This document shows, piece after piece, positions 1 to 10,000 of a stretch of DNA of 64,000 nt; the first letter of the stretch is position 1, and each line of letters begins with the position of its first letter. The position numbers were made by a program, and so were the translations under genes. The stretch is from Acidobacteriota bacterium (lineage in GTDB: Bacteria; Acidobacteriota; Terriglobia; Acidiferrales; UBA7541), in NCBI GenBank assembly GCA_003223245.1, contig QHYI01000110.1:92525-156524 (forward strand), in the 5' to 3' direction. Under the pieces are notes generated by a model, which was not told where the DNA came from, searched no databases, and was given only the letters and a program-made list of their open reading frames with translations.

Positions 1-2111
1 CGCTTCTCCATGCTGTAATCTGCAAACGTCTTTCCTTGTGCGGCCAGTTGCTTCAACAACGGCGCGGGCTCCCAGAGCTCGCCGTGCTGTTTGTGAAATT
101 CCAGAATGCGGTGGTAAACGTTTTTCAAGCCGACGGTATCGGCATACCACATCGGCCCGCCGCGATGAGCCGGGAAGCCGTAGCCGTTGATGTAGATGAT
201 GTCGATGTCGCCAGGCCGCAGCGCATAGCCTTCTTCCAGGATGCGCGCGCCTTCGTTTACCAAAGCGTAGAGGCAGCGGTCCAGAATTTCCTCGCGCGTA
301 ATCTGCCGCTGGGGGATTTTCGCTTCCGCGGCCCATTTTCTTACCAGAGCGGTTACTTCCGGATCGGGGATTGCGCGCCGGTTTTCGTCGTATTTGTACC
401 ACCCTCGGCCGGTCTTTTGGCCGAATCTTCCCATTTCGCAAAGGCGGTCGCCCGCGAACGGCTGACGGATGCCGCGTTTCTCGAGATGGCGATATTCTTT
501 GCGGATGCGCCAGCCAACGTCGAGTCCCGCGAGGTCTCCCACAGCCAGCGGGCCCATGGCCATTCCGAAATCGTAGAGCACGCTGTCGACTTCCTGGACG
601 CTAGCTCCTTCTTCCAGCAGAAATACCGACTCCCGCACGTAGGGATGAAACATGCGGTTGCCGACGAAGCCGCGGCAATTGCCAACAAGCACGCCGACTT
701 TGCCGAGTTTTTTCGCAAGCTGCATGGAGGTGGCGATCACCTCTTTGCTGGTGGCTTTGCCGCGAACGATTTCCAGCAAGCGCATGACGTTGGCGGGGCT
801 GAAGAAATGGGTCCCGACGACAAACTGTGGCCGATGCGTCGCGGAAGCAATCTCGTCGATATCCAGCGTGGACGTGTTGCTGGCGAGAATCGCTCCAGGT
901 TTGCAGACTTTGTCGAGTTGCGCGAAGACTTCTTTTTTTAGCGCCATGCCTTCGAAGACCGCTTCGATCACCAGATCCACATCCGCAAATCCATCCAGGC
1001 TGAGCGTCGGCTGAATTAGCTTGAGTCGTTCGTCCACAAATTGCTGGGTGAAGCGGCCACGCTTGACGGAGTTTGCGTAATTTTTCTGGATGTTGCTCGT
1101 ACCGCGATCGAGCGCGGCCTGGTCCGCCTCTTTGACCAGCACGGGAATTCCGGCGTTGGCGAGCACCATGGAAATTCCGCCTCCCATCGTGCCCGCACCG
1201 ACCACGCCGGCTGTTTTGACGGGAATCAGCGGGGTGTCTTTCGGGATGTCGGGAATTTTGGCTACTTCGCGCTCGGCGAAGAAAACATGCATGAGCGCTT
1301 TGGCTTGCGGCGAGGTGAGGCACTCGACGAAAAGTGTTTGTTCGACCTGGCAACCCTCCCCGAACGGCATTTTCGTCGCGGCTTCCACCGCATCAATGGC
1401 AGCAAGCGGCGCCAGCAGGCCGCGCTGCTTCTTGCGCGCATTCTCGCGAGCAGCGGCGAAGACGGGGGCATTCTGCTCGGGCGTGCCAAGTTTGTCGTGG
1501 CGTTCGCGCGTCTTCGGAATTGGCTTAGCCGCGAGCTCCTGAGCAAAAGCGATTGCGCCTGCCAGCAAATCTCCGTTGATGAGCTTGTCGATGAGGCCGA
1601 GTCGCAGCGCCCCTTCAGCGGCGACGGGATTGCCTTCGCTGCACATCTCGACCGCCTTGGCCACGCCTGCGAGCCGCGGCAGCCGTTGTGTCCCCGCAGC
1701 GCCAGGGATGATGCCGAGCTTCACTTCGGGCTGACCAACCTTCGCGCTTCGAACGGCAACGCGATAGTGGCAAGCCATGGCAGTTTCCATCCCGCCGCCC
1801 AATGCCGTCCCGTGAATAGCGGCGACGACGGGCTTGCGGCAATCTTCGATTTTCAGGAGCAGCGGAAGCAGACCGGCTCCGCGCGGCTTTCCCGCGGCCA
1901 TCTTTTCCAGCTCCTTGATGTCCGCACCGGCAATGAAAGTGCTGCCGCCTCCGATCAGCACGGCGGCTTTCAGTCCGTCGTCCTTCTGCAATTGGTCGAT
2001 GGCATCGGAAATTCCCTCGGGCACGCCGGGACTCAGAGCGTTGACCGGAGGGTTGTTGATGGTGATGACGCCGACGTTGCCGGACTTTGTGAATTGAACA
2101 AGATCGCCCAT
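1..2111 (-). CDS. Bifunctional enoyl-CoA hydratase / 3-hydroxyacyl-CoA dehydrogenase (FadJ/PimF type), 3' end cut by window
   Basis: The frame is open from ATG at 2111 to the window edge (703 complete codons; stop outside). The N-terminal crotonase domain (about residues 1-190) keeps both catalytic glutamates, in GGGMETAMA and GQPEVKLGI, plus the following GTQRLPRL. The central Rossmann domain begins near VVGAGTMGGG and carries the dehydrogenase pattern SNTSTLDI / THFFSPANVMRLLEI; the C-terminal helical 3HCDH domains follow (GFVGNRMF, GRGWYKYD, FPAHRGGPMWYAD). It hydrates enoyl-CoA and oxidises 3-hydroxyacyl-CoA in cytosolic beta-oxidation. It is the last visible gene of an operon with two acyl-CoA dehydrogenases and a broken ligase, an arrangement like the pim (dicarboxylate degradation) operon. 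It could also process the Box-pathway product (inference). Family assignment is certain; substrate is not. Confidence 0.93.
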   Translation of the reverse strand, partial: MGDLVQFTKSGNVGVITINNPPVNALSPGVPEGISDAIDQLQKDDGLKAAVLIGGGSTFIAGADIKELEKMAAGKPRGAGLLPLLLKIEDCRKPVVAAIHGTALGGGMETAMACHYRVAVRSAKVGQPEVKLGIIPGAAGTQRLPRLAGVAKAVEMCSEGNPVAAEGALRLGLIDKLINGDLLAGAIAFAQELAAKPIPKTRERHDKLGTPEQNAPVFAAARENARKKQRGLLAPLAAIDAVEAATKMPFGEGCQVEQTLFVECLTSPQAKALMHVFFAEREVAKIPDIPKDTPLIPVKTAGVVGAGTMGGGISMVLANAGIPVLVKEADQAALDRGTSNIQKNYANSVKRGRFTQQFVDERLKLIQPTLSLDGFADVDLVIEAVFEGMALKKEVFAQLDKVCKPGAILASNTSTLDIDEIASATHRPQFVVGTHFFSPANVMRLLEIVRGKATSKEVIATSMQLAKKLGKVGVLVGNCRGFVGNRMFHPYVRESVFLLEEGASVQEVDSVLYDFGMAMGPLAVGDLAGLDVGWRIRKEYRHLEKRGIRQPFAGDRLCEMGRFGQKTGRGWYKYDENRRAIPDPEVTALVRKWAAEAKIPQRQITREEILDRCLYALVNEGARILEEGYALRPGDIDIIYINGYGFPAHRGGPMWYADTVGLKNVYHRILEFHKQHGELWEPAPLLKQLAAQGKTFADYSMEK

Positions 2112-2198
2112 GACCGCCTCTGAACTGGTCTTGATTTAACTACTTCCAAACAAAATCAGGGCTGACTTGTCTGATTAGCATCGTCAGCACTGACTAGT

Positions 2199-3302
2199 TT
2201 AAGCCTTCTCGGCGGAGACCGCTCTCGCATCGATGGTCAGGCGGGCGAGCCGCTCGCGATGAAACGTGGCGTCGCCCAGAGCGGTCTCCGAAGCCTTCGC
2301 GCGCCGGTAATACAGGTGAAGGTCGCTTTCCCAGGTGAAGCCCATGCCGCCGTGAACCTGGATTCCGCGGTTGCCCACACTACGGCTGGCATCGCTTAGG
2401 TAAAGCTTGGCGATGGAAACCGCCGCGGCGGCATCAGGAGCGTTATGCTGCAGGGCCCAGGCCGCGTAGTAAACGGCGGAGCGAGCGCTCTCGGTTTCAA
2501 GGTACATGTCGGCGCACTGGTGCTGCACGGCCTGGAACATTCCGATGGGCTTGCCGAACTGTTTCCGGGTTTTCGCGTATTCGACGGTGATATCGAGCGT
2601 CCGCTGCATTCCGCCAACCATTTCGGCGGCGAGAGCGACTGTGGCAATGGCCCGCGGCCTTGCCAGGCCGGCAATTTCGCCGAGCTTTTCTGCTGGTGTA
2701 CCCTCGAATTGCACGGAATAAAGGCGGCGAGTGAGATCCATGCCGTGCATGCGCTCGATGCCAATTCCCGGCGCTTTCGAATCGACGAGGAAAACGCCGT
2801 TGCGCGCGGCAACGAGAATCCAGTCGGCCACTGCCGCGTCCGGAACAAAAAGTTTTTCCCCGTTTAACTTTCCGTTGGTTGCGGTCAAGTGCACATCGGC
2901 AAGGTCCCAGCTCCCCTGGGGCTCGCAGAATGCCACTGTGGAGCGCGCCTCTCCCCGGCAAATGGGTGCCAGGTATTTTCTTCTTTGCTCTTTCGTGGCA
3001 AGGGAGTCCAAAAGGCTTCCCGCGAAAACGACGGTCGAGAAGAAGGGGCCTGGAAGCAGAGCGCGCCCGGCTTCTTCCATCAGCAAAACGAGCTCGACAA
3101 TGCCGAGGCCGACCCCGCCAAATTCTTCGGGGAAAATGATGCCGGTGTAACCCTGTTCGGAAAGTTTGCTCCACAAGTCCGCGTCGAACGCGGTATCCGT
3201 TTCCATCAAGCGGCGGACTTCCGCGATGGGACACTCGGCGGCGAAGAATTTGCGGGCGCTGTCGCGAAGGAATTCCTGGCTTTCGTTCAGTCCAAATTGC
3301 AT
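2199..3302 (-). CDS. Acyl-CoA dehydrogenase, small (PimD/FadE27-like) subunit
   Basis: 367 aa from ATG 3302 (MQFGLNESQEFLRDSARKFF). The frame extends further upstream, but that part lies inside the preceding gene. It has the ACAD N-terminal helical domain (EEFGGVGLGIVELVLLMEEAG), middle beta domain and C-terminal helical domain (RKQFGKPIGMFQAVQHQCADM; VQVHGGMGFTWESDLHLYYRR). It is shorter and more divergent than its neighbour and starts 10 bp after it. Pairs of adjacent unequal ACAD genes typically encode alpha2beta2 heterotetramers (PimC/PimD, FadE26/FadE27). The C-terminus lacks the usual E-G-T catalytic motif, so activity probably depends on the partner (inference). FAD-dependent alpha,beta-dehydrogenation of an acyl-CoA; substrate unknown. 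Confidence 0.9.
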   Translation of the reverse strand: MQFGLNESQEFLRDSARKFFAAECPIAEVRRLMETDTAFDADLWSKLSEQGYTGIIFPEEFGGVGLGIVELVLLMEEAGRALLPGPFFSTVVFAGSLLDSLATKEQRRKYLAPICRGEARSTVAFCEPQGSWDLADVHLTATNGKLNGEKLFVPDAAVADWILVAARNGVFLVDSKAPGIGIERMHGMDLTRRLYSVQFEGTPAEKLGEIAGLARPRAIATVALAAEMVGGMQRTLDITVEYAKTRKQFGKPIGMFQAVQHQCADMYLETESARSAVYYAAWALQHNAPDAAAAVSIAKLYLSDASRSVGNRGIQVHGGMGFTWESDLHLYYRRAKASETALGDATFHRERLARLTIDARAVSAEKA

Positions 3303-3312
3303 GACATGGTCC

Positions 3313-4500
3313 TTAGTAGCTTCGGGGGAGCCCGAGAACAAAATGTCCAATGATGTTGCGCTGAATTTCCGAGGTGCCCGCTTCGATGGTGTTGCCGCGC
3401 GAACGGAGGTAACCGTAGGACCAGAGGCCTTGGTCAACGGCGCGAGGGTCACTCGCGAGAAGCTGACCATAAGGGCCAAGCATTTCTTGCGCGAGCTGTT
3501 GCAAGCGCTGATTGAGTTCGCTCCAAAAGAGTTTCTGAATGGAACCTTCAGGACCGGGAGCGCCGGTGGCCGTGATTCGGCTGAACGCACGCAACTGGTT
3601 CAAGCGCATGATCTCCACTTCCGCGTAACATTGCGCGAGCTTCTGGCGCAGGACGGGATCCTGAGCCGCAGGCTGGCCATGGCGTTGAATCTTGCGCGAA
3701 AGTTCGATCAAGCGATTGATATTGCGCTTAAAAATAGGAATCAGGCGCGCGCCATAAGCCCCGCGCTCGTGCATGAGGGTGCTAACCGCGACGTTCCAGC
3801 CGTCATTCACTTTGCCCAGCACGTTTTCCACGGCAACACGCACGTCGCGGAAAAAGATCTCGTTGAACTCACTCTCGCCGGTCATCTGGCGCAAAGGGCG
3901 AACCTCAACGCCGGGCGACTTCATATCGACAAGGAGAACGGTGAGGCCTTTGTGCTTGGGAACGGTTGGGTCCGTTCGAACCACGAGCTCGCACCAATCT
4001 CCGACCCAACCGTAGCTGGTCCAAACCTTCTGACCGTTGACAACATAATATCCATTGTCGCGTCGCGCTTCCGTTTGCAACGCGGCGAGGTCGGAACCGG
4101 CGTTGGGCTCGGAAAATCCCTGGCACCAAATTTCTTGCGCGCTGAGAATCTTGGGAATGAAGCGCTTTTTCTGGGCGTCCGTGCCATAAGCAATGATGGT
4201 GGGTCCAATGAGGCCCAAACCAAGAGCATTGGCCATAGGCGGCGCTTCAAGCCGTGCCATCTCTTCCCAGAAAATGGCCTGTTGCATCAACGTGGCGCCG
4301 CGGCCGCCGTATTCCTTTGGCCATGAGACGGCGGCCCAGCCCCCTTCCTGAAGCTTGCGTTGCCAGGCTCTCAAATACGGGAAGGACTCTTCCAACGGCT
4401 TCTCCCGCCATTCTGCCCAATCCTTTGGAACATTGGCTTCGAGCCAGGCGCGAAATTCGTCGCGAAAGGCAACCTCACCTGGGGTGAGATTCAAATCCAC
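3313..4500 (-). CDS. Acyl-CoA dehydrogenase, large (PimC/FadE26-like) subunit
   Basis: 395 aa from GTG 4500 (VDLNLTPGEVAFRDEFRAWL). Upstream frame extension is rejected because a purine-rich SD-like stretch lies immediately before this GTG and the family begins here. ACAD signatures: WPKEYGGRGATLMQQAIFWEE, the FAD/substrate region WCQGFSEPNAGSDLAALQT, NGQKVWTSYG, and the C-terminal NTIEAGTSEIQRNIIGH. In that last motif the residue aligned with the usual catalytic Glu of YEGT is Ala, with a Glu one place earlier. This is typical of the heteromeric sub-family rather than of MCAD (inference). It is followed after 10 bp by the small subunit, so the two are probably co-translated. Confidence 0.9.
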   Translation of the reverse strand: MDLNLTPGEVAFRDEFRAWLEANVPKDWAEWREKPLEESFPYLRAWQRKLQEGGWAAVSWPKEYGGRGATLMQQAIFWEEMARLEAPPMANALGLGLIGPTIIAYGTDAQKKRFIPKILSAQEIWCQGFSEPNAGSDLAALQTEARRDNGYYVVNGQKVWTSYGWVGDWCELVVRTDPTVPKHKGLTVLLVDMKSPGVEVRPLRQMTGESEFNEIFFRDVRVAVENVLGKVNDGWNVAVSTLMHERGAYGARLIPIFKRNINRLIELSRKIQRHGQPAAQDPVLRQKLAQCYAEVEIMRLNQLRAFSRITATGAPGPEGSIQKLFWSELNQRLQQLAQEMLGPYGQLLASDPRAVDQGLWSYGYLRSRGNTIEAGTSEIQRNIIGHFVLGLPRSY

Positions 4501-4537
4501 TTTTCTTCTCTTGCTCCTTTGTAACCGAAACGGCTGA

Positions 4538-6144
4538 TCAATGGTTTGGCGCAGCGCGCTTGGCAGCTGGACCGGCGTCCTTCTGGGTCCCAGAGGTATT
4601 ACCCTGACCTTTACGGTCATCAAATTCCGGGCGAATCGTTTCGCGGCCTTGCCAGTATTTCTTGCGCAAATCCCTTTTCAGCACTTTGCCCGTCCCTGTT
4701 CTGGGCAAGCTCTCCAGAAATTCGACCGAGCGCGGGCATTTGTAATGCGCAAGTCGCGAGCGGCAGTGTTCGATGAGTTCGATTTCGCCCGCTTGTGCGT
4801 TGGGTTTTAACACGACGAGAGCCTTCGGCACTTCTCCCCAGGTCGCATCGGGCACAGGCAAAACAGCGACCTCCAGGACCGCAGGGTGAGTGAGAAGAAC
4901 CTTTTCTACTTCAAGCGAAGAAACGTTTTCGGCGCCGCTCACGATAATGTCCTTCTTGCGATCGACGATCAGGATGTAGCCGTCTTCGTTCCGTAACCCT
5001 CGAAGACGCCGTCGGTGCGGGTAATAATCTCGCCCATCGACCTTCCGTCGCGCGGCACGTTCTGGTCGTTTGCGTCAACAACGCGGAGCTCGACGCCGGG
5101 AATGGCATAACCGGTCATCGCTTGTCCTGCAAATCGCTGCTCGCCTTCCCAACTTATGCCCGGTTTCATGCGAGAGATGGACAACACGGGCGCGGTTTCG
5201 GTAAGGCCATATCCCGAAAAACAGGTGCAGCCTAACTTTTCTTCTACTTCGCGGATTAAGGTGGGCGACGAAGCAGCGCCGCCAATGGTAGCTCGCTTCA
5301 GGCTGCTCAAGTCATACTTCGAACGCTCCGGACAATTCACGAGCGCGGTGGCCATGGCGGGAACGAGGCTGCAATAGTTGACGCGCTCGGCTTCGATGAG
5401 CCGAAAGACTTCTTGCGGGTCAAACTTCTGAATCATGACGTGTTTGCCGCCAAGCAATGTCAAAAAGTGAGCCACGCCCCAACCGTTGGCGTGAAACAGC
5501 GGAATCGTGTGCAGCTCTACCGCTTCGTTGTCGGTGTTCAAAGCTAGCCCGGCATTGAGAGCGTGCAAGTAGATGTTCCGGTGGGTTAGCATCACCCCTT
5601 TGGGTTCCGCGCTGGTGCCGCTGGTGTAAAAAAGCTCAGCGAGTGAGTCTTCGTTGACCTGCATGATGTCGGCGCGATGCGACGGTGCATCAGAGAGAAG
5701 CGCTTCGTAATCTTGCTTGGAGAGCCAGTCCACTTCCGGAGCGGCATCGAGAGAATAAAAGGTCTTGACGGTGGTGAGCTGGGGGCGAAAGGACTCGACT
5801 AACTCGAGGAAGTGACTCTGGAAAAACAGCACGCGGGTGCCCGCATCGTTCAGGATGTAGGCGAGCTCTTGCGGAGCGAGGCGAATGTTCAGCGGCAAAA
5901 GGACCGCGCCGCCTTCGATGACGCCATAGTAGGCTTCCAGCAAGCGGTGACAATTGGCGCTCAGAAAGGCCACGCGATCGCCAGGCTGAACTCCGGCCTT
6001 TCGCAAAGCGCCAGCAAGCCGCGCAACACGCTCGGCAAACTGAGCATAGGTAAACCTCTCTTTTCCACAGACGACGGCGGTCCGCTTTGGATACTGCTGC
6101 GCGGCGTAGCGAAGAAAGCGAATTGCTGTCAGGGGAATGTTCAT
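4538..6144 (-). pseudogene. Acyl-CoA synthetase (AMP-forming), internal deletion and frameshift
   Basis: A 391-aa N-terminal part (6144-4969, from MNIPLTAIRFLRYAAQQYPK) has the ATP/AMP motif YTSGTSAEPKGVML, FHANGW and GYGLTETAP, and stops just after GVFEGY. The remainder continues in another frame (DGYILIVDRKKDIIVSGAENV, ending near 4538) with the C-terminal lysine motif PRTGTGKVLKRDLR. Between GY and NEDGYI about 25 residues are missing, including the otherwise universal D-G-W-x-H-T-G-D segment whose Asp binds the AMP ribose. The junction is near 4990. A frame-breaking deletion of this size is not a single-base sequencing slip, although an assembly collapse is possible. The intact ancestor would have charged a fatty or dicarboxylic acid for the downstream beta-oxidation genes. 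Confidence 0.85.
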
Positions 6145-6161
6145 CGTTCAATGCCCTCGTG

Positions 6162-6935
6162 TTAGGCGGTCTGCCCTCCATCCACGACGAGCACGTGCCC
6201 GGTAACAAAATCGGAAGCGTCCGAGGCCAGAAACACCGCGGCACCCTTGAGGTCCTGATCGCCGCCGAAACGGCCGAGAGGAATCTTCTTCAGAAAGATC
6301 TCGCGGTTCCTCTCAATCACCACCTTGGACATATGCGTGGGGAACCATCCGGGAGCGATGGCATTCACCTGGATATTGTGAACTCCCCACTTGCAGGCAA
6401 GATCCTTGGTGAAAGAAATCACGCCGCCCTTGCTGGCGTGATACCCGATGGCCTGGAACTCCGGCGGGGCGCCGCGTAGGCCCGCCACCGAGGAGATGTT
6501 AATGATTTTTCCGCGCCGCAGCGGGACCATGAACTTTCCAACGGCCTGAGAAAAAAGAAATGTGCCGGTCAAATTCGTCTCGATAACTTTATTCCAATGC
6601 TCCAACTGCATATCCTCGACCGGAGCGCCCCAGGCGGTGCCGGCATTGTTGATCAGGATGTCGATGCGGCCGAACCGCGAAGCGGTCTGCTGTACAACAT
6701 CGCGAATCTCGTCTGGATTCTTGACGTCACAGGCAAACGCCAGCGTTTTGACGCCAAGTTGTTTTAGTTCTTCCGCGGCTTGCTCGCAGCGCTCCTTCTT
6801 GCGCGCGCACAGCACCAGGTTCGCTCCCATCTCCGCCAGGCCTTCCGCCATTTGGCGTCCGAGGCCCATGGAGCCGCCGGTGATAATGGCCACGCGCCCG
6901 GAAAGATCGAAAAGCTTCTTGGTATTCACCGCCAC
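6162..6935 (-). CDS. SDR oxidoreductase (3-oxoacyl reductase-like)
   Basis: 257 aa, GTG start at 6935. Classical SDR: TGGSMGLG cofactor loop near residue 19, NNAG near 95, catalytic Ser in NISSVAG and YHASKGG. C-terminal FVTGHVLVVDGG is typical of FabG-like proteins. NAD(P)-dependent interconversion of 3-oxo and 3-hydroxy acyl groups or another alcohol/ketone pair is expected; the substrate cannot be read. It sits 17 bp upstream of the broken ligase and heads the beta-oxidation operon. Confidence 0.88.
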   Translation of the reverse strand: MAVNTKKLFDLSGRVAIITGGSMGLGRQMAEGLAEMGANLVLCARKKERCEQAAEELKQLGVKTLAFACDVKNPDEIRDVVQQTASRFGRIDILINNAGTAWGAPVEDMQLEHWNKVIETNLTGTFLFSQAVGKFMVPLRRGKIINISSVAGLRGAPPEFQAIGYHASKGGVISFTKDLACKWGVHNIQVNAIAPGWFPTHMSKVVIERNREIFLKKIPLGRFGGDQDLKGAAVFLASDASDFVTGHVLVVDGGQTA

Positions 6936-7052
6936 GCCATAAAATCACGTGCTCTTTTTCGCCCTACAATTTTCATGCCTTGCGCCGGTTCGCGGCAACG
7001 CGGAATTCTTGTCCGCGCTAGAGATTCTGCCGCGCGACGTGTCGGTTGTAGC

Positions 7053-10000
7053 TCAGAACGTCAGCCGCAGGCCTAGCTGAATCTCGCGCTTGGGGAACGC
7101 CGAGGTAAAGCCCAGCGGCTGGCTGGGCGACAAGAACCTGCTTCCATGAACATTGAAAGTGGCGAAACCGGGCGCAAGGCCAAAAAGCGGGCCTACTTCA
7201 TTATTCACGCTGGCAAAATTCGTGTGGTTCGCAATGTTGAATCCTTCCGCAGTCAACAGCAACGTTGCCTTCTCCTGGACCTTGTGGTGCCAGCTCAGGC
7301 GCATGTCGAAGTTGGTGTAGCTCGGGCCGAGGCCGCTGTCGCGGCCGGCGCCAATGGGGCGCTCGTTGGTGGTGTGATTGTCCCCATTGACTTCACCGCC
7401 CGCGAGCAGATTGAAGGGGTGCCCACTGTTGTAAGAGAAGATCGGGGCGAGCTGGAAGCCCGAGATGATCGCGCTCTTCCACGGGCTATCGAACACGCCG
7501 GCGATGACCACCTTATGGCGTTCATCGAACTCCGAGAGGCCGCGGTCCAGTCCCAGATTTGTGGGGTCCTGCGGTCCATAGTCACTGTTGAAATCCGTGG
7601 AGGCGTCGAAGCCTTTGCTGTAGGTGTAATTCCCCAGCAGCGTGAAGGAATTGCTGAAGCGCTTCTTAACTTCCAGGATTCCTCCCTCGTAAAGCGCCGA
7701 CGCCGCCGAAGTGTATTGGTTGTTCTGCACGATCAAAGGATTCACAAAACAAGCAAAAGGATTCGCGCAAGGAGAAAGGCCGCCGGGAAACTCCGTGCCT
7801 CCCAGCGGGTCGGCGGGTGCGGGATTACCCGGGGTGCCGCCATTCCAGTTCCGATAGGAAACCTTGCTTCCATTGGCCAAGGTGACCGTGCTCATGGGCG
7901 CGTTCAGCAAATTGGTGTCAATGGCGACCGGGAGCCGGAGCGTGTGCGAATAAATGCCGCTCAGAGAAATGGAGAAACCGGGCGCGAATTCACGTTCAAC
8001 GCCGATGGAAGCTTGCTGCGAGTAAGGCGGCTTATAGTTCGGCGGGTTGCTAAACAGAACGGTCAACGGCGACAGCGGGCCCTTATTCGCGACAAAGATG
8101 CCAAACTGCGCGACGTCGGCGGGAGTGATGCAAGCAGCGTTGCCAGCGGTAGGAGTTGTGCATTGAATCAGGCCTTGAGCAAACAGCCCCTGGAACACTT
8201 GCGGGGCGGTTTGTAGCGTCGGAGCGAAGGGCGTCGGAGTAATCGGGTCCACATAAATGGTGATAAAACGCAGGCAAGGGCTCGCGCCCGTTCCGGGAGC
8301 GACCGTCACCGGCCCAAAGCTTATTCCGCAGGTTCCCACGACGTTATTCACTTGGTCGGGGACTTGGGACTGGTTGTTCCGATTCTCCACCGTGCTGTAG
8401 TTTTTGTTCAGAACGCCCAGGCTCAGGTCCACCTGTGGAATCTGCGTGTCAATCGACCCGAAGAACATCCCGTAACCGCCCCGGATTACAGTCTTGTGGT
8501 TTTTGAAGGGGTCCCAGGCAAACGAGATGCGCGGCCCAATATCTTTGTAGTACGTGTTTAGCGGCAGATACTCGGAGTCGATTTCATAACGAGCGCCGTA
8601 GATGAGCGTAAAGTTTGATGCCATACGCCATGAATCCTGCAGATAGGCGGCAGTGTACGGCCGGGTATAGGCGGGGTAGTCCGCATTGCCAAAACCTTGC
8701 TGGAAGACCTGCGGTACGCCGAAATTGGCGGACTGCAGGGAATTGAGCAGCGCCGAATTCACCGAAGGAAGCTGACAAGCAATAGGCGTAGTGAGGCAAG
8801 GGCTCAGCAAGTTTCCAGGCAATGACCCAAACACGAAGCGGCCCGGAAAGTAGGTGTGAGACTCGCTGTGATTTCCCCGGAGCAACTCGGAGCCGCCGAA
8901 TCTCAAGGTGTGCAGGCCGCGGGTCAAGGTAAAGTTGTCGGCAATCTCGGTGCGCCGTGTGATGGTGAAGTTCGGCAAGAAGATGTTGGTTCCCAGATTG
9001 TTGATGAATCCGAAGATTTGCAGCCCTACTTCTCCCGGCTCATTGGGGATGACGTTAAAGCTGTTGTAATCCCACTGCAGCCGGAACTCGTTCTGGGCCT
9101 TCGCACCGAACGCGTGGTACCAGCCGAGCTGAATGTTGTCGTCATAATTATGAGTCGAGCTGCCTGCCGAAAAGCCTGTCAGAGATTGCACGTCCGGGTT
9201 TTCCTCGAGGTCATGCCCGTAGCGGTAGCTCAGATAGAGTTGGTTGTTGTCGCTGAAGCGATGGTCCAGCCGTCCGGAAGCAAGATACTCGCGCGTGTTG
9301 TAGTTAAACACGCCGCCGTTGCTTTCAAACTGGTTCACCAGGAAAGCGCTCAGGGGAGAAGCGGCGGGATTGAGGGTCAGCGTTCCGCCAAGAATCGCCG
9401 CGCAGGTTCCCGCGGGCACATTGGTGGTCGGATTCGGCGCCGGGAGGCCCAGTTTCGCTGCGACGGCTGCTCCGATCGGGCCGCTCAAACAGGGGACATT
9501 GGGGTTCCCCGACTGGGTCGCTAGGGCAACCAAGCCGCCGATAATGGGTTGCTGCGTTGCGTCGGGACGAAGAGTGCTGGTGCTCGTCAGCAGGGGCACC
9601 GCATTTTGCGAGTTTTGCAGCAGGCCCTCCAGAGCTCCGAATAAGAAGGTCTTGTCTTTCCTGACCGGAAACCCGAGTGTGCCGCCGTATTGATACCGGA
9701 CCAGCGAATTTTTGATTGGGCTGCCGGTCGTGTCACTGGCTAACGGGTTGAATGCCTGGCCGGGTTGCAGCGCCTGGCTGAAGGCAAAGGGATCGCGTGC
9801 GTCCATGGCGTCGTTACGGAAATAGCTGTAGAGACCTCCATGCACATCATTGGTTCCTGACTTGGTGACAATGTTGATCGACGCACCGCTCGCGCCGCCC
9901 AAGTCCGCGCCGTAGTTGCTGCGATTAACCTGAAACTCCTGGACGTCATCCTGGCTGACGGTGAGACGAACGCCACCCGAATCACCATTCGCCTCACCTC

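Noticed and set aside
36..941. Long plus-strand open frame (301 aa), and 1041-2123 (360 aa)
   Set aside because: Antisense shadows of the minus-strand FadJ-like gene, whose codons give recognisable motifs along the whole stretch.
3166..4326. 386-aa plus-strand frame
   Set aside because: Overlaps the two acyl-CoA dehydrogenase genes in antisense; no motif and biased composition.
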